From: an uncultured Rhodospirillaceae bacterium | GTDB taxonomy: Bacteria > Pseudomonadota > Alphaproteobacteria > Azospirillales > Azospirillaceae | Assembly: GCA_937927415.1 (NCBI GenBank) | Contig: CALBDS010000004.1 | Span: 434,001 to 498,000 of the forward strand | DNA: 64,000 bases | Direction: 5' to 3' | Shown: piece by piece, positions 13,474 through 22,795 of the stretch | How positions within the stretch are numbered: position 1 is the stretch's first letter | Layout: the number at the start of each line of letters is the position of its first letter | Program-made: the position numbers and the translations under genes | The notes under the pieces: model-generated | What the model saw: the letters and a program-made list of their open reading frames with translations, nothing else | Database searches by the model: none | What the model was told of the DNA's origin: nothing

Positions 13474-13549
13474 GGCCTTCCTACACTTCACCAATGGCCC
13501 AGCCGATGCAAGAGCCAGACCCGACCACGCGCCAGCCCCAGGGATACCC

Positions 13550-14446
13550 ATGACCACACCCCGCCTGTTCATCTTCGGCCTCGGCTACACCGCCGGCGTT
13601 CTGGCCCGCGACCGGCTGGCCCAGGGCTGGCGGGTCGCCGGCACCTGCCGCAGCCCGGACAAGCGCGCCGCCCTGGAAGCTCAGGGAATCGAAGCCTTCG
13701 TCTTCGACCGCGCCCACCCGCTGGCCGATCCCGCCGCCGCCCTGGCCGGCACCACCCACCTGCTGCTGAGCGTACCGCCCGACGACCGCGGCGACCCGGT
13801 GCTGGCCTGCCACGGGGGGGACATCGCCGGCCTGATGTCCGTCGATTGGGCGGGATACCTGTCCACCACCGGCGTCTACGGCAACACCAACGGCGAATGG
13901 GTCAGCGAAGCGGCGTGGCTGAAGCCCGGCAACGACCGCCAGCGCCGCCGGGTGGAGGCGGAACGCGGCTGGCTCGACCTGTACCGCCAGCGGGGGCTGC
14001 CGCTGCACGTCTTCCGCCTGCCGGCCATCTACGGCCCCGGCCGCAGCGCGCTGGACCATGTGCGCGCCGGCACCGCCCGCCGCATCGACAAGCCGGGGCA
14101 GGTGTTCGCGCGGGTGCATGTGGAGGACATCGCCGGCACCCTGCTGGCCTCCATGGCCCGGCCCAGTCCGGGATCGATCTACAACGTGGCCGACGACGCC
14201 CCCACCCCGTCGCCGGAGGTGATCGAATACGCCTGTTCCCTGCTGGGGGTGGAGCCGCCGCCGCTGGTGCCCTTCGACCAGGCCGAGTTGTCGCCCATGT
14301 CCGCCAGCTTCTGGAGCGAAAGCCGGCGGGTGAAGAACGACCGCATCAAGACCCGGCTGGGCGTGGTCTTGCGCTATCCCGATTACCGCGCCGGGCTGGA
14401 CGCGCAGGCGGCCGCTGAAAAGAACGATAGCAAACTTATCAAATAA
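13550..14446 (+). CDS. SDR-family NAD-dependent epimerase/dehydratase-like protein
   Basis: The 298-residue protein begins with a Rossmann segment (FIFGLGYTAGVLARD; GxGYxA variant) and has the HLLLSVPP and YLSTTGVYG segments typical of the YeeZ-like extended SDR group. The RLPAIYGPGRS motif and the C-terminal substrate-domain pattern YNVADDAPTPSPEVI also match. The usual YxxxK active-site motif is not obvious, so catalysis as a dehydrogenase is uncertain and the substrate is unknown. The start is the ATG before TTPRLFIFG; upstream frame is not conserved sequence. The final residues (AAEKNDSKLIK) run into the AT-rich gap before the next gene. Confidence 0.8.
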   Translation: MTTPRLFIFGLGYTAGVLARDRLAQGWRVAGTCRSPDKRAALEAQGIEAFVFDRAHPLADPAAALAGTTHLLLSVPPDDRGDPVLACHGGDIAGLMSVDWAGYLSTTGVYGNTNGEWVSEAAWLKPGNDRQRRRVEAERGWLDLYRQRGLPLHVFRLPAIYGPGRSALDHVRAGTARRIDKPGQVFARVHVEDIAGTLLASMARPSPGSIYNVADDAPTPSPEVIEYACSLLGVEPPPLVPFDQAELSPMSASFWSESRRVKNDRIKTRLGVVLRYPDYRAGLDAQAAAEKNDSKLIK

Positions 14447-14580
14447 AAGAAGTCCACCAAACAATTACTTATCTTAACAAACAGGAGAAAAGAAATATTC
14501 GACAATGGGTAAAGGCTGATTAATAATCCGGTGGGATCATCACAGAGATCCGTCATGAAACCTGAGAGGTTCAGGAACGC

Positions 14581-16326
14581 ATGGCTCTCATCTCCCCCAC
14601 CGGATCGACCCAGGCAAGCGGGGAATCCTTTGAAACCGCTTCCCTGGACCCCGTCCTGTTCCGCCGGAAGATGGACGAGGTGGTCGCCGCCATCCCGCTG
14701 CACGCCATCCGCCCGGTGCTGGAGGCGATCGACGGGGCGGCAGGGGCCAACGGCGAGCGGGCGCGGCATCTGCGCGACGCGCTGGTGGAGCATTTCAACC
14801 GCCTGCGGCCGATGAAGGCACGGCGGCTGTTCACCGGGCTGTTCGAACCGTTTCTGGTGGATGATCCGGTGCTCTACCGCGCGCCGTCCGGGGTGCCGGC
14901 GCTGATCCAGCGGGTGGACATGGGCGGCATCTGGGCGGCCCTGTCGCAGATGGCCTTTCCCGGTCTGGCGGCGGAGGTGCAGTGCCGGCTGGACGATCTG
15001 GCCCGCGACAGCATTCTCGACGCGGTGCTGACGGGGCCGGAGGCGTTGCGCCTGCGCGACGACATGCGGCGGGCGGCGGCGGATTTCCTGGTGACGCTGG
15101 AGCGGGATTTCCGCCTGTCGAGCCGTTTCCTCATGCTCGCCAACGACGAGGCGGAGCACGACGCCCGCCTGCGCACCCATTACCTGAGCCGCAAGACGCC
15201 CATCGACGCCGAGATGCTGGGCTTCGTGCGGGCGGTGCTGGAAAACAACGCCGGCCTGCTGCCGCTGGCCGAGCGCATCCGCCGCGACATGGATCAGGTG
15301 TCGGCCACCGCCCCCAGCCCGGCGGTGGAGGAAGAGGGGCTGGCGGCCCTGATGGTCGGCTATGCCCGGCGGGTGCGTGATCTGGGGCCGGCGTTCCGCG
15401 ACCAGTCGCGGCCCCTGGCGTGGATCGCCCCCCTCTACGCCCTGAACGTCAAGGGCCGCACGGATGTGTTTCAACGCTATGTCCGCGAGCACGGCGGCAC
15501 CGGCATCGACGACCAGCACCCGCTGCGCCGCACGCTGCTGGCCCATTTCGGCGGAGCCTGCACCACCATCCGCGAGGTGGTGGACGGGCTGTTCGGCGAC
15601 ATCGACATGCTGGACGGCGGGGTTCTGTCGCTGAACCGCCCGGCGCGCGACCTGCTGGCCACGGGGGTGGAGCGGTTCGAGCGCACGCTGGCGGCGGTGT
15701 CGGGCATCGGCCTGCTGGCCAACCGCACCAGCGGCCCCGCCATCCGCGCCCAGTTGGCGGAGGTCACCCGCCGCCTGACCCAGATGATCCTGCCGGCGCT
15801 GGCGGTGCGGCTGCAGGCGGCGATGAACACCCGCGGCCACCCGGCCCCCGACCACGAGGACGTGCTGTGGCTGCTGGGGCTGGTGTGGCATTGGGGGCGC
15901 AATCTCGGCACCGTCGGCTACGCCAGCCCGGAGATCAAATCCCTGCGCCTGTTCGCGCTGGAACAGGGGCGCGTGGCCTTTCTCCAGGCCATGCAGGTGG
16001 GCGACGGGGACGGGGCGGAGGGGCGCATGGCCCATCTGCTGCGCATCCGCCGGCTGGTGTCGGCCATCGGCGAGGACATCACCCCCTGGATCACCCCGGC
16101 CAGTCCGGGGCTGCACCGGGTGGTCCACACCTATCTCGACAGCCGCGACACCATCGGGGCGGAGGAATGGGTGGTGATCGACGGCTTCGCCCAAACGCTG
16201 CGGGTGGAGTTGAACCGCTCGCGCAACTGGAAAAGCGCCGACCATGTGGCGACCTTGCGCCTGCACGAGGAGCGGCGGGGTCTGCCCCCCGCGATGCCGG
16301 ATCCGAACGCGTTTTGCCCCCTGTAA
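14581..16326 (+). CDS. Unrecognised 581-residue alpha-helical protein
   Basis: I do not recognise a domain. The protein appears soluble and largely helical, rich in Arg, Ala and Leu, with no signal peptide or clear membrane segment. Recurring segments such as ARRLFTGLFEPFLVDD, RRLTQMILPALAVRLQAAM and LLRIRRLVSAIGEDITPW suggest a helical repeat or scaffold. Its codon use and GC content resemble its neighbours, so it is not obviously recent DNA. The ATG has a CAGGAA site just upstream. It sits in an AT-rich-led unit directly before dnaN on the same strand, 135 bases away. Its function is unknown; a regulatory or chromosome-related role is only a guess from position. Confidence 0.75.
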   Translation: MALISPTGSTQASGESFETASLDPVLFRRKMDEVVAAIPLHAIRPVLEAIDGAAGANGERARHLRDALVEHFNRLRPMKARRLFTGLFEPFLVDDPVLYRAPSGVPALIQRVDMGGIWAALSQMAFPGLAAEVQCRLDDLARDSILDAVLTGPEALRLRDDMRRAAADFLVTLERDFRLSSRFLMLANDEAEHDARLRTHYLSRKTPIDAEMLGFVRAVLENNAGLLPLAERIRRDMDQVSATAPSPAVEEEGLAALMVGYARRVRDLGPAFRDQSRPLAWIAPLYALNVKGRTDVFQRYVREHGGTGIDDQHPLRRTLLAHFGGACTTIREVVDGLFGDIDMLDGGVLSLNRPARDLLATGVERFERTLAAVSGIGLLANRTSGPAIRAQLAEVTRRLTQMILPALAVRLQAAMNTRGHPAPDHEDVLWLLGLVWHWGRNLGTVGYASPEIKSLRLFALEQGRVAFLQAMQVGDGDGAEGRMAHLLRIRRLVSAIGEDITPWITPASPGLHRVVHTYLDSRDTIGAEEWVVIDGFAQTLRVELNRSRNWKSADHVATLRLHEERRGLPPAMPDPNAFCPL

Positions 16327-16461
16327 GGAAGTGGCCGTCCGAAACGGGGTTATGCTATGCTCGCCCCCCGCTGCATGGCGGGATCAGGATTGTGCATCCC
16401 CGTTCGGCGAATCCCATAGGGTGCAACGCGCGGAACGATAATGGCAGGACAGAAGACCAGC

Positions 16462-17586
16462 ATGAACATCATCATCGAACGCGCCGCCCTGCTCCGGTCG
16501 CTGAGCCATGTGCAAAGCGTGGTCGAACGGCGCAACACCATCCCGATTCTGTCTAACGTGCTGTTGCAGGCCAAGGACGGCGAGCTGTCCCTGTCCGCCA
16601 CCGACCAGGAACTGGAAATCGTCGAGGCCGTCCCGGCGGAGGTCAACCGCCCCGGCGCCACCACCGCCCCGGCCCACACGCTCTATGACATCGTGCGCAA
16701 GCTGCCCGACGGCAGCCAGGTGGAACTGGCCGTCACCCCCGACGGGCATGTTCTGACGCTGAAGGCCGGACGGTCGCAGTTCAAGCTGGCCTGCCTGCCG
16801 GCGGCTGATTTCCCGCAGCTTTCGGGCGGCGACCTGCGCCACAGCTTCGCCCTGCCGGCGGCAGCACTGCGCACGCTGATCGACCGCACCCGCTTCGCCA
16901 TTTCCACCGAGGAAACCCGCTATTACCTGAACGGCATCTTCCTCCACGCCGCCAAGGCCCACGGCGACGCCCCTCCGGCCCTGCGGGCGGTCGCCACCGA
17001 CGGCCACCGGCTGGCGCGGGTGGAAGTGCCGCTGCCCGAGGGGGCGGAAACGATCCCCGGCGTCATCATCCCCCGCAAGACGGTGGCCGAGGTGCGCAAG
17101 CTGATCGACGAGGCTGCCGATACCGTCGAGGTGTCTTTGTCGGAAACCAAGGTCCGTTTCGCCATCGATTCGATCATCGTGACCTCGAAGCTGATCGACG
17201 GCACCTTCCCCGATTACGAACGCGTGATCCCCACCGGGAACGACAAGATGCTGGAAGTGGACACCAAGCTGTTCGCCGCGGCGGTGGACCGTGTGGCGAC
17301 CATTTCCACGGAAAAGAGCCGGGCGGTGAAGCTGGCGGTCGGCCGCGGGACGCTGACCCTGTCGGCCACCTCCCCCGAAGCCGGCAGTGCCACGGAAGAG
17401 CTTGAAGTCTCCTACGGCGACACGGCCCTGGAGATCGGCTTCAACTCCCGCTATCTGCTGGACATCACGCAGCAGATCACCGGCGACCGGGTGAGCTTCG
17501 CTCTGGCCGATTCGGCCTCGCCCACCATCGTGCGCGACATGGCGACCGAGGCGGCGCTCTACGTCCTGATGCCGATGCGCGTCTGA
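16462..17586 (+). CDS. dnaN: DNA polymerase III sliding clamp (beta subunit)
   Basis: The 374-residue protein is the processivity clamp that encircles DNA and tethers polymerase III. The alphaproteobacterial N-terminus is clear: MNIIIERAALLRSL followed by HVQSVVERRNTIPILSN. Three clamp folds of about 120 residues follow, and the C-terminus ends in YVLMPMRV, the usual protein-binding end of the clamp. An in-frame ATG seven codons upstream is possible, but family members begin at this Met. It is followed by recF and gyrB in the same direction; dnaA is not next to it. Confidence 0.96.
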   Translation: MNIIIERAALLRSLSHVQSVVERRNTIPILSNVLLQAKDGELSLSATDQELEIVEAVPAEVNRPGATTAPAHTLYDIVRKLPDGSQVELAVTPDGHVLTLKAGRSQFKLACLPAADFPQLSGGDLRHSFALPAAALRTLIDRTRFAISTEETRYYLNGIFLHAAKAHGDAPPALRAVATDGHRLARVEVPLPEGAETIPGVIIPRKTVAEVRKLIDEAADTVEVSLSETKVRFAIDSIIVTSKLIDGTFPDYERVIPTGNDKMLEVDTKLFAAAVDRVATISTEKSRAVKLAVGRGTLTLSATSPEAGSATEELEVSYGDTALEIGFNSRYLLDITQQITGDRVSFALADSASPTIVRDMATEAALYVLMPMRV

Positions 17587-17597
17587 TAAAAATTCAT

Positions 17598-17650
17598 GGG
17601 TTCCAAGGGCCCCCCGGCCCTTGGCGGGGGAGCGGGGGCAGCGCCCCCGC
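17598..17650 (+). repeat. Intergenic hairpin repeat (GGGTTCCAAGGGCC family) between dnaN and recF
   Basis: Two successive hairpins: CCAAGGGCC-N4-GGCCCTTGG and GCGGGGGC-agc-GCCCCCGC, the second followed by a short T-rich run. It shares the GGGTTCCAAGGGCC head with units at 6701 (minus), 30764 and 52015. It lies in the gap between dnaN and recF. Confidence 0.8.
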
Positions 17651-17668
17651 GCTTGTTTTCCGAGCATC

Positions 17669-18802
17669 GTGACCGTTCCATCCCTTTCCCTCTCCCGGCT
17701 GACGCTGACGCGCTTTCGCAGCTACGCCCACGCACGCCTCGCCCTCGACCGCCGCCCGGTGGTGCTGACCGGCGCCAACGGTGCCGGCAAGACCAACCTG
17801 CTGGAAGCGGTCAGCTTCCTGTCGCCCGGCCGCGGCCTGCGTGGCGCCAAGCTGGCGGAGGTGGAGCAGACCGGCCCCGGATCCGGCTGGGCGGTGGCGG
17901 CGGTGCTGCAAACCCCCTTGGGTGATGTGGAGATCGGCACCGGCCGCGAATGCCTGGACAACGACCGCGACCGCCGCGCCGTCCACATCGACGGCCACCC
18001 GGCCAAGAGCCAGACCGCGCTGGCCGATCACGTCACCATGGTCTGGCTGACGCCGGTGATGGACCGTTTGTTCCAGGAGGGGGCGGCCGGACGCCGCCGC
18101 TTTCTCGACCGGCTGGTGTTCAGCTTCGATCCCGCCCACGCCGGGCGCCTGTCCCGCTATGAGCACGGCCTGCGCGAACGCGCCCGCCTGCTGCGCGACG
18201 GCCGTTTCGATGACGGCTGGCTGTCGAGTCTCGAAGACCAGATGGCGACCACCGGCGTGGCGGTGGCGGCGGCGCGGCTGGAAGTGGTGCGGCGGCTGCG
18301 GGCCGCCTGCGCCCGCGGCATCGGCCCCTTTCCCAGTGTCGATCTTTCCGTAACCGGAACGGTTGAGACATGGCTGGACGCCGGCCCGGCCCTGGCGGCG
18401 GAGGATGCGCTGCGCCAGTCCCTGCGCGAGTCCCGCCGGGTCGATGCGGTCAGCGGCGGGGCGGCGGTGGGGCCGCACAAGAGCGACCTGGACGCCCGCC
18501 ATCAGGCCAAGGACATGCCCGCCGCCCTGTGCTCCACCGGCGAGCAGAAGGCGCTGCTGCTGGCCATCGTGCTGGCCAACGCCCGGCTGCTGGCCGCGGA
18601 AACCGGCACCGCCCCGCTGCTGTTGCTGGACGAGGTGGCCGCCCATCTGGACGCCGAACGGCGCGCCGCCCTGTTCGGCGAGATCATCGCCCTGGGGGCG
18701 CAGGCGTGGATGACGGGCACCGACGCCGCCATGTTCGCCCCCCTGGGGGATGCCGCCCAGCGGTTCCGCATCGAAAACGGGGCGGCCGTGCCGGACGGGT
18801 GA
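17669..18802 (+). CDS. recF: DNA replication and repair protein RecF
   Basis: The 377-residue SMC-like ATPase helps RecO/RecR load RecA at gaps. The Walker A motif GANGAGKTN lies near residue 36. The signature region STGEQKALLL and the Walker B LLLLDEVAAHLD are in the C-terminal third. The start is a GTG (GTG ACC GTT); an earlier in-frame reading would run back into the hairpin repeat. Length and motif spacing are normal for the family. Its position between dnaN and gyrB is the classical replication cluster. Confidence 0.93.
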   Translation: MTVPSLSLSRLTLTRFRSYAHARLALDRRPVVLTGANGAGKTNLLEAVSFLSPGRGLRGAKLAEVEQTGPGSGWAVAAVLQTPLGDVEIGTGRECLDNDRDRRAVHIDGHPAKSQTALADHVTMVWLTPVMDRLFQEGAAGRRRFLDRLVFSFDPAHAGRLSRYEHGLRERARLLRDGRFDDGWLSSLEDQMATTGVAVAAARLEVVRRLRAACARGIGPFPSVDLSVTGTVETWLDAGPALAAEDALRQSLRESRRVDAVSGGAAVGPHKSDLDARHQAKDMPAALCSTGEQKALLLAIVLANARLLAAETGTAPLLLLDEVAAHLDAERRAALFGEIIALGAQAWMTGTDAAMFAPLGDAAQRFRIENGAAVPDG

Positions 18803-18885
18803 TCCAATCCGCGCCCGGAACGGCAGCACGCCTGTGAAAATCGGCGGTGCAGCATGGAAAAACCGCTTTTTTCAACCTCTTCTGC

Positions 18886-18891
18886 TATACT
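18886..18891 (+). promoter_or_regulatory. Possible -10 element (TATACT) of gyrB
   Basis: A TATACT hexamer ends only seven bases before the gyrB ATG, which would place the transcription start at or next to the start codon. No good -35 was found at the usual spacing. If real, the gyrB transcript would be leaderless or nearly so. It resembles -10 hexamers upstream of the adenosine kinase and glnD genes. Confidence 0.35.
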
Positions 18892-18897
18892 CCGGCC

Positions 18898-21369
18898 ATG
18901 GCACAGGAAGCTTTGACCCCCCCCCTCCCCCGCGAGGATTACGGCGCCGAATCGATCACGGTTCTGCGCGGGCTTGACGCCGTGCGCAAGCGGCCCGGCA
19001 TGTACATCGGCGATACCGACGACGGGTCCGGCCTGCACCATATGGTGTACGAGGTCGTGGACAACGCCATCGACGAGGCGCTGGCCGGCTATTGCGATCA
19101 GGTGGACGTGACGCTGAACGCCGACGGGTCCGTCACCGTGCGCGACAACGGCCGCGGCATCCCCACCGACATCCACCCCGAAGAAGGGGTGTCGGCGGCG
19201 GAAGTGGTGATGACCCAGCTTCACGCCGGCGGCAAGTTCAACCAGAACTCCTACAAGGTGTCGGGCGGCCTGCACGGTGTGGGCGTGTCGGTGGTCAACG
19301 CGCTGTCGGAAACGCTGGACCTGCGCATCTGGCGCGGCGGGCGCGAATGGACCATGCGCTTCCGCCACGGCGTCGCCGACGCCCAGTTGGCCGATGTGGG
19401 GGAGGCGCCGGACCTGGGGGGCGGCAAGCGTCTTTCCGGGACCGAAGTGACCTTCCTGCCGTCGAAGGAAACCTTTTCCAACACCGAATTCGATTTCGCC
19501 ACGCTGGAACACCGGCTGCGCGAACTGGCGTTCCTGAACTCCGGCGTGCGGCTGGTGCTGACCGATGCCCGCGGGGTCGAGCCTAAGGTGATCGAGCTTC
19601 ATTACGAAGGCGGATTGGAAGCCTTCGTCGCCTGGCTGGACCGTTCCAAGGTGCCGCTGCACAAGCCCGCCATCACCATGAAGGCCGAGCGCCCGACCGA
19701 ACACGGCGGCATGGTCACGGTGGAATGCGCGCTGCAGTGGAACGACAGCTACCACGAAAGCACGCTGTGCTTCACCAACAACATCCCGCAGAAGGACGGC
19801 GGCACCCATCTGGCCGGATTCCGCGGGGCGCTGACGCGGGCGATCAACAACTACGCCACCGAATCCGGCATCGCCAAGAAGGAGAAGGTCAACCTGTCGG
19901 GCGACGACGCCCGCGAAGGGTTGACCTGCGTGCTGTCGGTGAAGGTTCCGGACCCGAAATTTTCCAGCCAGACCAAGGATAAGCTGGTCTCGTCGGAAGT
20001 GCGCCCGGTGGTGGAATCGGTGGTCGGCGAGTGTCTGGCCCAGTATTTCGAGGAACACCCCGCCGACGCCAAGCGCGTGGTGCAGAAGGTGGTGGAAGCC
20101 GCCGCCGCCCGCGAAGCCGCCCGCAAGGCACGCGAACTGACCCGCCGCAAGGGCGCGCTGGACATGGCGTCCCTGCCCGGCAAGCTGGCCGACTGTCAGG
20201 AGCGCGACCCCGCCCTGTCGGAACTGTTCATCGTCGAGGGTGATTCGGCGGGCGGTTCGGCCAAGCAGGGACGATCCCGCCAGTTCCAGGCCATCCTGCC
20301 GCTGCGCGGCAAGATCCTGAACGTGGAGCGGGCGCGGTTCGACAAGATGCTGTCGTCGGCGGAAATCGGCACGCTAATCGCCGCACTCGGCACCGGCATC
20401 GGCCGGGAAGAGTTCGACGCCGCCAAGACCCGCTATCACAAGATCATCATCATGACCGACGCGGACGTGGACGGCAGCCACATCCGCACGCTTCTGCTGA
20501 CCTTCTTCTTCCGGCAGATGCCGGACCTGATCGAGAAGGGCTATCTCTACATCGCCCAACCGCCGCTCTACCGCATCAAGCGCGGCAACGCCAAGGAACG
20601 GTATCTGAAGGACGACCGGGCGCTGGAGGAATATCTGATCGAAGCGGCCCTGGGCGATCTGGCGGTGCAGACCGCCGACGGCACGCTGCTGCAAGGCAGC
20701 GCGCTGATCGATCTGGTGGAGAAGTCGCGCGCCACCCGTTCCAACATCGACGCGCTGGCCCGCAAGGCCGGCAATCTGGCGGCGGTGGAGCAGGCGGCGG
20801 TGATGGGGGCTTTGTCGGTCAACCTCGTTTCGGATACGGAACAGGCGGCAGCGGCGGCCCAGACCGTGGCCACCCGCCTGAACGCCCTGGACCCCGAAGG
20901 CGGGTGGAGCGGCGAGGCGCTGGCCGACGGCGGCTATCAGCTGATCCGCACCCGCCGCGGCGTCACCCACCGTCACCGCTTCGACGGCGACCTTTTGAAG
21001 AGCGTGGAGGCGCGCAAGCTGGACGCGCTGGCCGCCGACCTGAAACGCTCGTTCGAGCAGCCGGCCCGCGCCTTTGAAAAGCAGAAGGAGACGCGCCAGC
21101 TCACCGGGCCGATGACTCTGTTCGACACGGTGATGGAACAGGGCCGCCGCGGCGTCACCATCCAGCGGTACAAGGGACTGGGCGAAATGAACCCGGACCA
21201 GTTGTGGGAAACGACGCTGGACCCGACCAAGCGGTCGCTGCTCCAGGTGCGCGTCAGCCACGCCGATCAAGCGGAGGAGGTGTTCTCCACCCTGATGGGC
21301 GACATCGTGGAACCGCGCCGCGACTTCATCCAGGAAAACGCGCTCAAGGTGTCGAACCTGGACGTGTGA
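18898..21369 (+). CDS. gyrB: DNA gyrase subunit B
   Basis: The 823-residue ATPase subunit of DNA gyrase negatively supercoils DNA with GyrA. The GHKL ATP site is visible (EVVDNAIDEALAG, VRDNGRGIPTDIH, GGLHGVGVSVVNALS). The transducer domain follows, then the TOPRIM domain (IVEGDSAGGSAKQGRSR, MTDADVDGSHIRTL), and the C-terminal tail matches gram-negative GyrB (LKVSNLDV). The ATG was chosen because the family start MAQE...YGAESITVL follows. The long extra insertion of the gram-negative type is partly present. It lies downstream of recF with a 95-base gap that carries a possible -10 element. Confidence 0.97.
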   Translation: MAQEALTPPLPREDYGAESITVLRGLDAVRKRPGMYIGDTDDGSGLHHMVYEVVDNAIDEALAGYCDQVDVTLNADGSVTVRDNGRGIPTDIHPEEGVSAAEVVMTQLHAGGKFNQNSYKVSGGLHGVGVSVVNALSETLDLRIWRGGREWTMRFRHGVADAQLADVGEAPDLGGGKRLSGTEVTFLPSKETFSNTEFDFATLEHRLRELAFLNSGVRLVLTDARGVEPKVIELHYEGGLEAFVAWLDRSKVPLHKPAITMKAERPTEHGGMVTVECALQWNDSYHESTLCFTNNIPQKDGGTHLAGFRGALTRAINNYATESGIAKKEKVNLSGDDAREGLTCVLSVKVPDPKFSSQTKDKLVSSEVRPVVESVVGECLAQYFEEHPADAKRVVQKVVEAAAAREAARKARELTRRKGALDMASLPGKLADCQERDPALSELFIVEGDSAGGSAKQGRSRQFQAILPLRGKILNVERARFDKMLSSAEIGTLIAALGTGIGREEFDAAKTRYHKIIIMTDADVDGSHIRTLLLTFFFRQMPDLIEKGYLYIAQPPLYRIKRGNAKERYLKDDRALEEYLIEAALGDLAVQTADGTLLQGSALIDLVEKSRATRSNIDALARKAGNLAAVEQAAVMGALSVNLVSDTEQAAAAAQTVATRLNALDPEGGWSGEALADGGYQLIRTRRGVTHRHRFDGDLLKSVEARKLDALAADLKRSFEQPARAFEKQKETRQLTGPMTLFDTVMEQGRRGVTIQRYKGLGEMNPDQLWETTLDPTKRSLLQVRVSHADQAEEVFSTLMGDIVEPRRDFIQENALKVSNLDV

Positions 21370-21428
21370 CGGGGAGGGTACCCCCCTCCCCTCCCACCTT
21401 GCCTTTTGTCTTTCCGGCCCGCCGATCC

Positions 21429-22352
21429 ATGTCCCTCGCCCACATCGCCACCGACAATCGGACCGCCCCGCTGGACTACGCGCCGGGGGCGCCGGTTCCG
21501 TGGTGGGGCAAGATGCTGGCCAAGCTGGTCCTGGCCCACTTTCCCATCGGTTACCGGGTGTGGAACCGGCTGGGGCTGTTCCGCCATGGGGAGATGGACC
21601 GCAACCTGCCCCGCGTGCTGGGTGGTTGGGACGGCATGCGCGGGGAATACGACCGCCTGAGCGGTCAGCCCCTGCGCAGCGTCATCGAAATCGGCCCCGG
21701 CGACAGCGTGGGCCGGGCATTGTGCGCCACCGCCGACGGGGTGGAACAGATGTGGCTGATCGATGCGGGGGATTTCGCCACCCCCGATCCCGCCCATTAC
21801 CGCGCTGTCGCCGACGCCCTGGCCGCCGCCGGCAAGACGCTGCCGTCCCTGGACGGGGCCGTCAGCCGCACCGACATCCTGTCCCGCTGCGGTGCTGCCT
21901 ATCTGACCCAGGGGCTGGCCAGCTTTGCCGCCATCCCCGACGGTTCGGTGGATTTCATCTTTTCCGACGTGGTGCTGGAGCATCTGCCGCGGGCGGAATT
22001 CCCCCGTTTCATGAACGAAATGGTCCGGGTGCTGCGCCCCGGCGGCATCGCCTATCACTCGGTGGACCTGCACGACCATCTGGGCGGGGCGCTGGAAAGC
22101 CTGCGCTTTCCCATGTGGTTCTGGGAGCATCCGGCGGTGGCGTCCAGCGGCTTCTACACCAACCGTCTGGGCATGGGCGACATCCGGCGCATGGCCCAAC
22201 AGGCCGGTTTCGACACCGCCATCCCCTGGGTCCGCCGCTGGCCCCGGCTGCCGACCCCGCGCCCGGCCCTGCACCGGGATTTCCAGGGGATTCCCGACGA
22301 CGAACTGTTGGTCTGCTGTTTCGGCATCGTCATGCAGAAACCGGGGCCGTGA
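21429..22352 (+). CDS. Class I SAM-dependent methyltransferase
   Basis: The 307-residue protein has the SAM-binding motif I (VIEIGPGDSVG near residue 80) and the post-motif EHLPRAEFPRFMNEMVRVLRPGG (split over the methyltransferase core). It is a stand-alone class I methyltransferase; the substrate cannot be read. The length and the segment before the core suggest an additional N-terminal region. It stands after gyrB without overlap and converges with the PCD gene, with a GAGGGGGG/CCCCCCTC hairpin between them. Confidence 0.8.
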   Translation: MSLAHIATDNRTAPLDYAPGAPVPWWGKMLAKLVLAHFPIGYRVWNRLGLFRHGEMDRNLPRVLGGWDGMRGEYDRLSGQPLRSVIEIGPGDSVGRALCATADGVEQMWLIDAGDFATPDPAHYRAVADALAAAGKTLPSLDGAVSRTDILSRCGAAYLTQGLASFAAIPDGSVDFIFSDVVLEHLPRAEFPRFMNEMVRVLRPGGIAYHSVDLHDHLGGALESLRFPMWFWEHPAVASSGFYTNRLGMGDIRRMAQQAGFDTAIPWVRRWPRLPTPRPALHRDFQGIPDDELLVCCFGIVMQKPGP

Positions 22353-22395
22353 TGCGCCGGAGGGGGGATTGCCCCCCTCGGGCACCATGCGGGTG

Positions 22396-22698
22396 TCAGC
22401 GGTCGTGGCTGGGGGCAAGCTGGTCGATGCGGTGGGCAAGATCCACGTCGGTCTGAGTCACGCCCTCGGCCTTGCGGCAGAACAGGATGATTTCCACACG
22501 GCCCTCGTCGTTGAACCATTCGGGATAATGGTCGGCCTTGGCGGCCAGCAGGGCCACCTGGTTCATGAAGGCCCAGGCGGCGGAAAAATCGGCAAAGTGA
22601 TAGGTTTTGCGGATCGCGTCGCGGTCCAGCACCTCGGCCCAGCCGTGCAGATCCTTCAGGGCCGTCTGGCGCCGGGCGCCCACCAGTTTTTCACCCAT
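22396..22698 (-). CDS. Pterin-4a-carbinolamine dehydratase
   Basis: This compact 100-residue member of the PCD/DCoH family dehydrates 4a-hydroxytetrahydrobiopterin and recycles the pterin cofactor of aromatic hydroxylases. The family motif region AKADHYPEWFN and the core segment FADFSAAWAFMNQVALLA are present, as is the C-terminal VTQTDVDLAHRIDQLA. The start is the ATG preceded by GGGAGACGG; the longer frame upstream is not conserved. No aromatic hydroxylase gene is nearby. Confidence 0.88.
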   Translation of the reverse strand: MGEKLVGARRQTALKDLHGWAEVLDRDAIRKTYHFADFSAAWAFMNQVALLAAKADHYPEWFNDEGRVEIILFCRKAEGVTQTDVDLAHRIDQLAPSHDR

Positions 22699-22795
22699 GA
22701 TCCGTCTCCCTTCGTTGGTTCTGGTTCTTCTTCTAACGAAGAATCCGCCCCCGCGGCGCTTGGCACAAGGGGGAAGGACCGCTACTTTCTGACCC

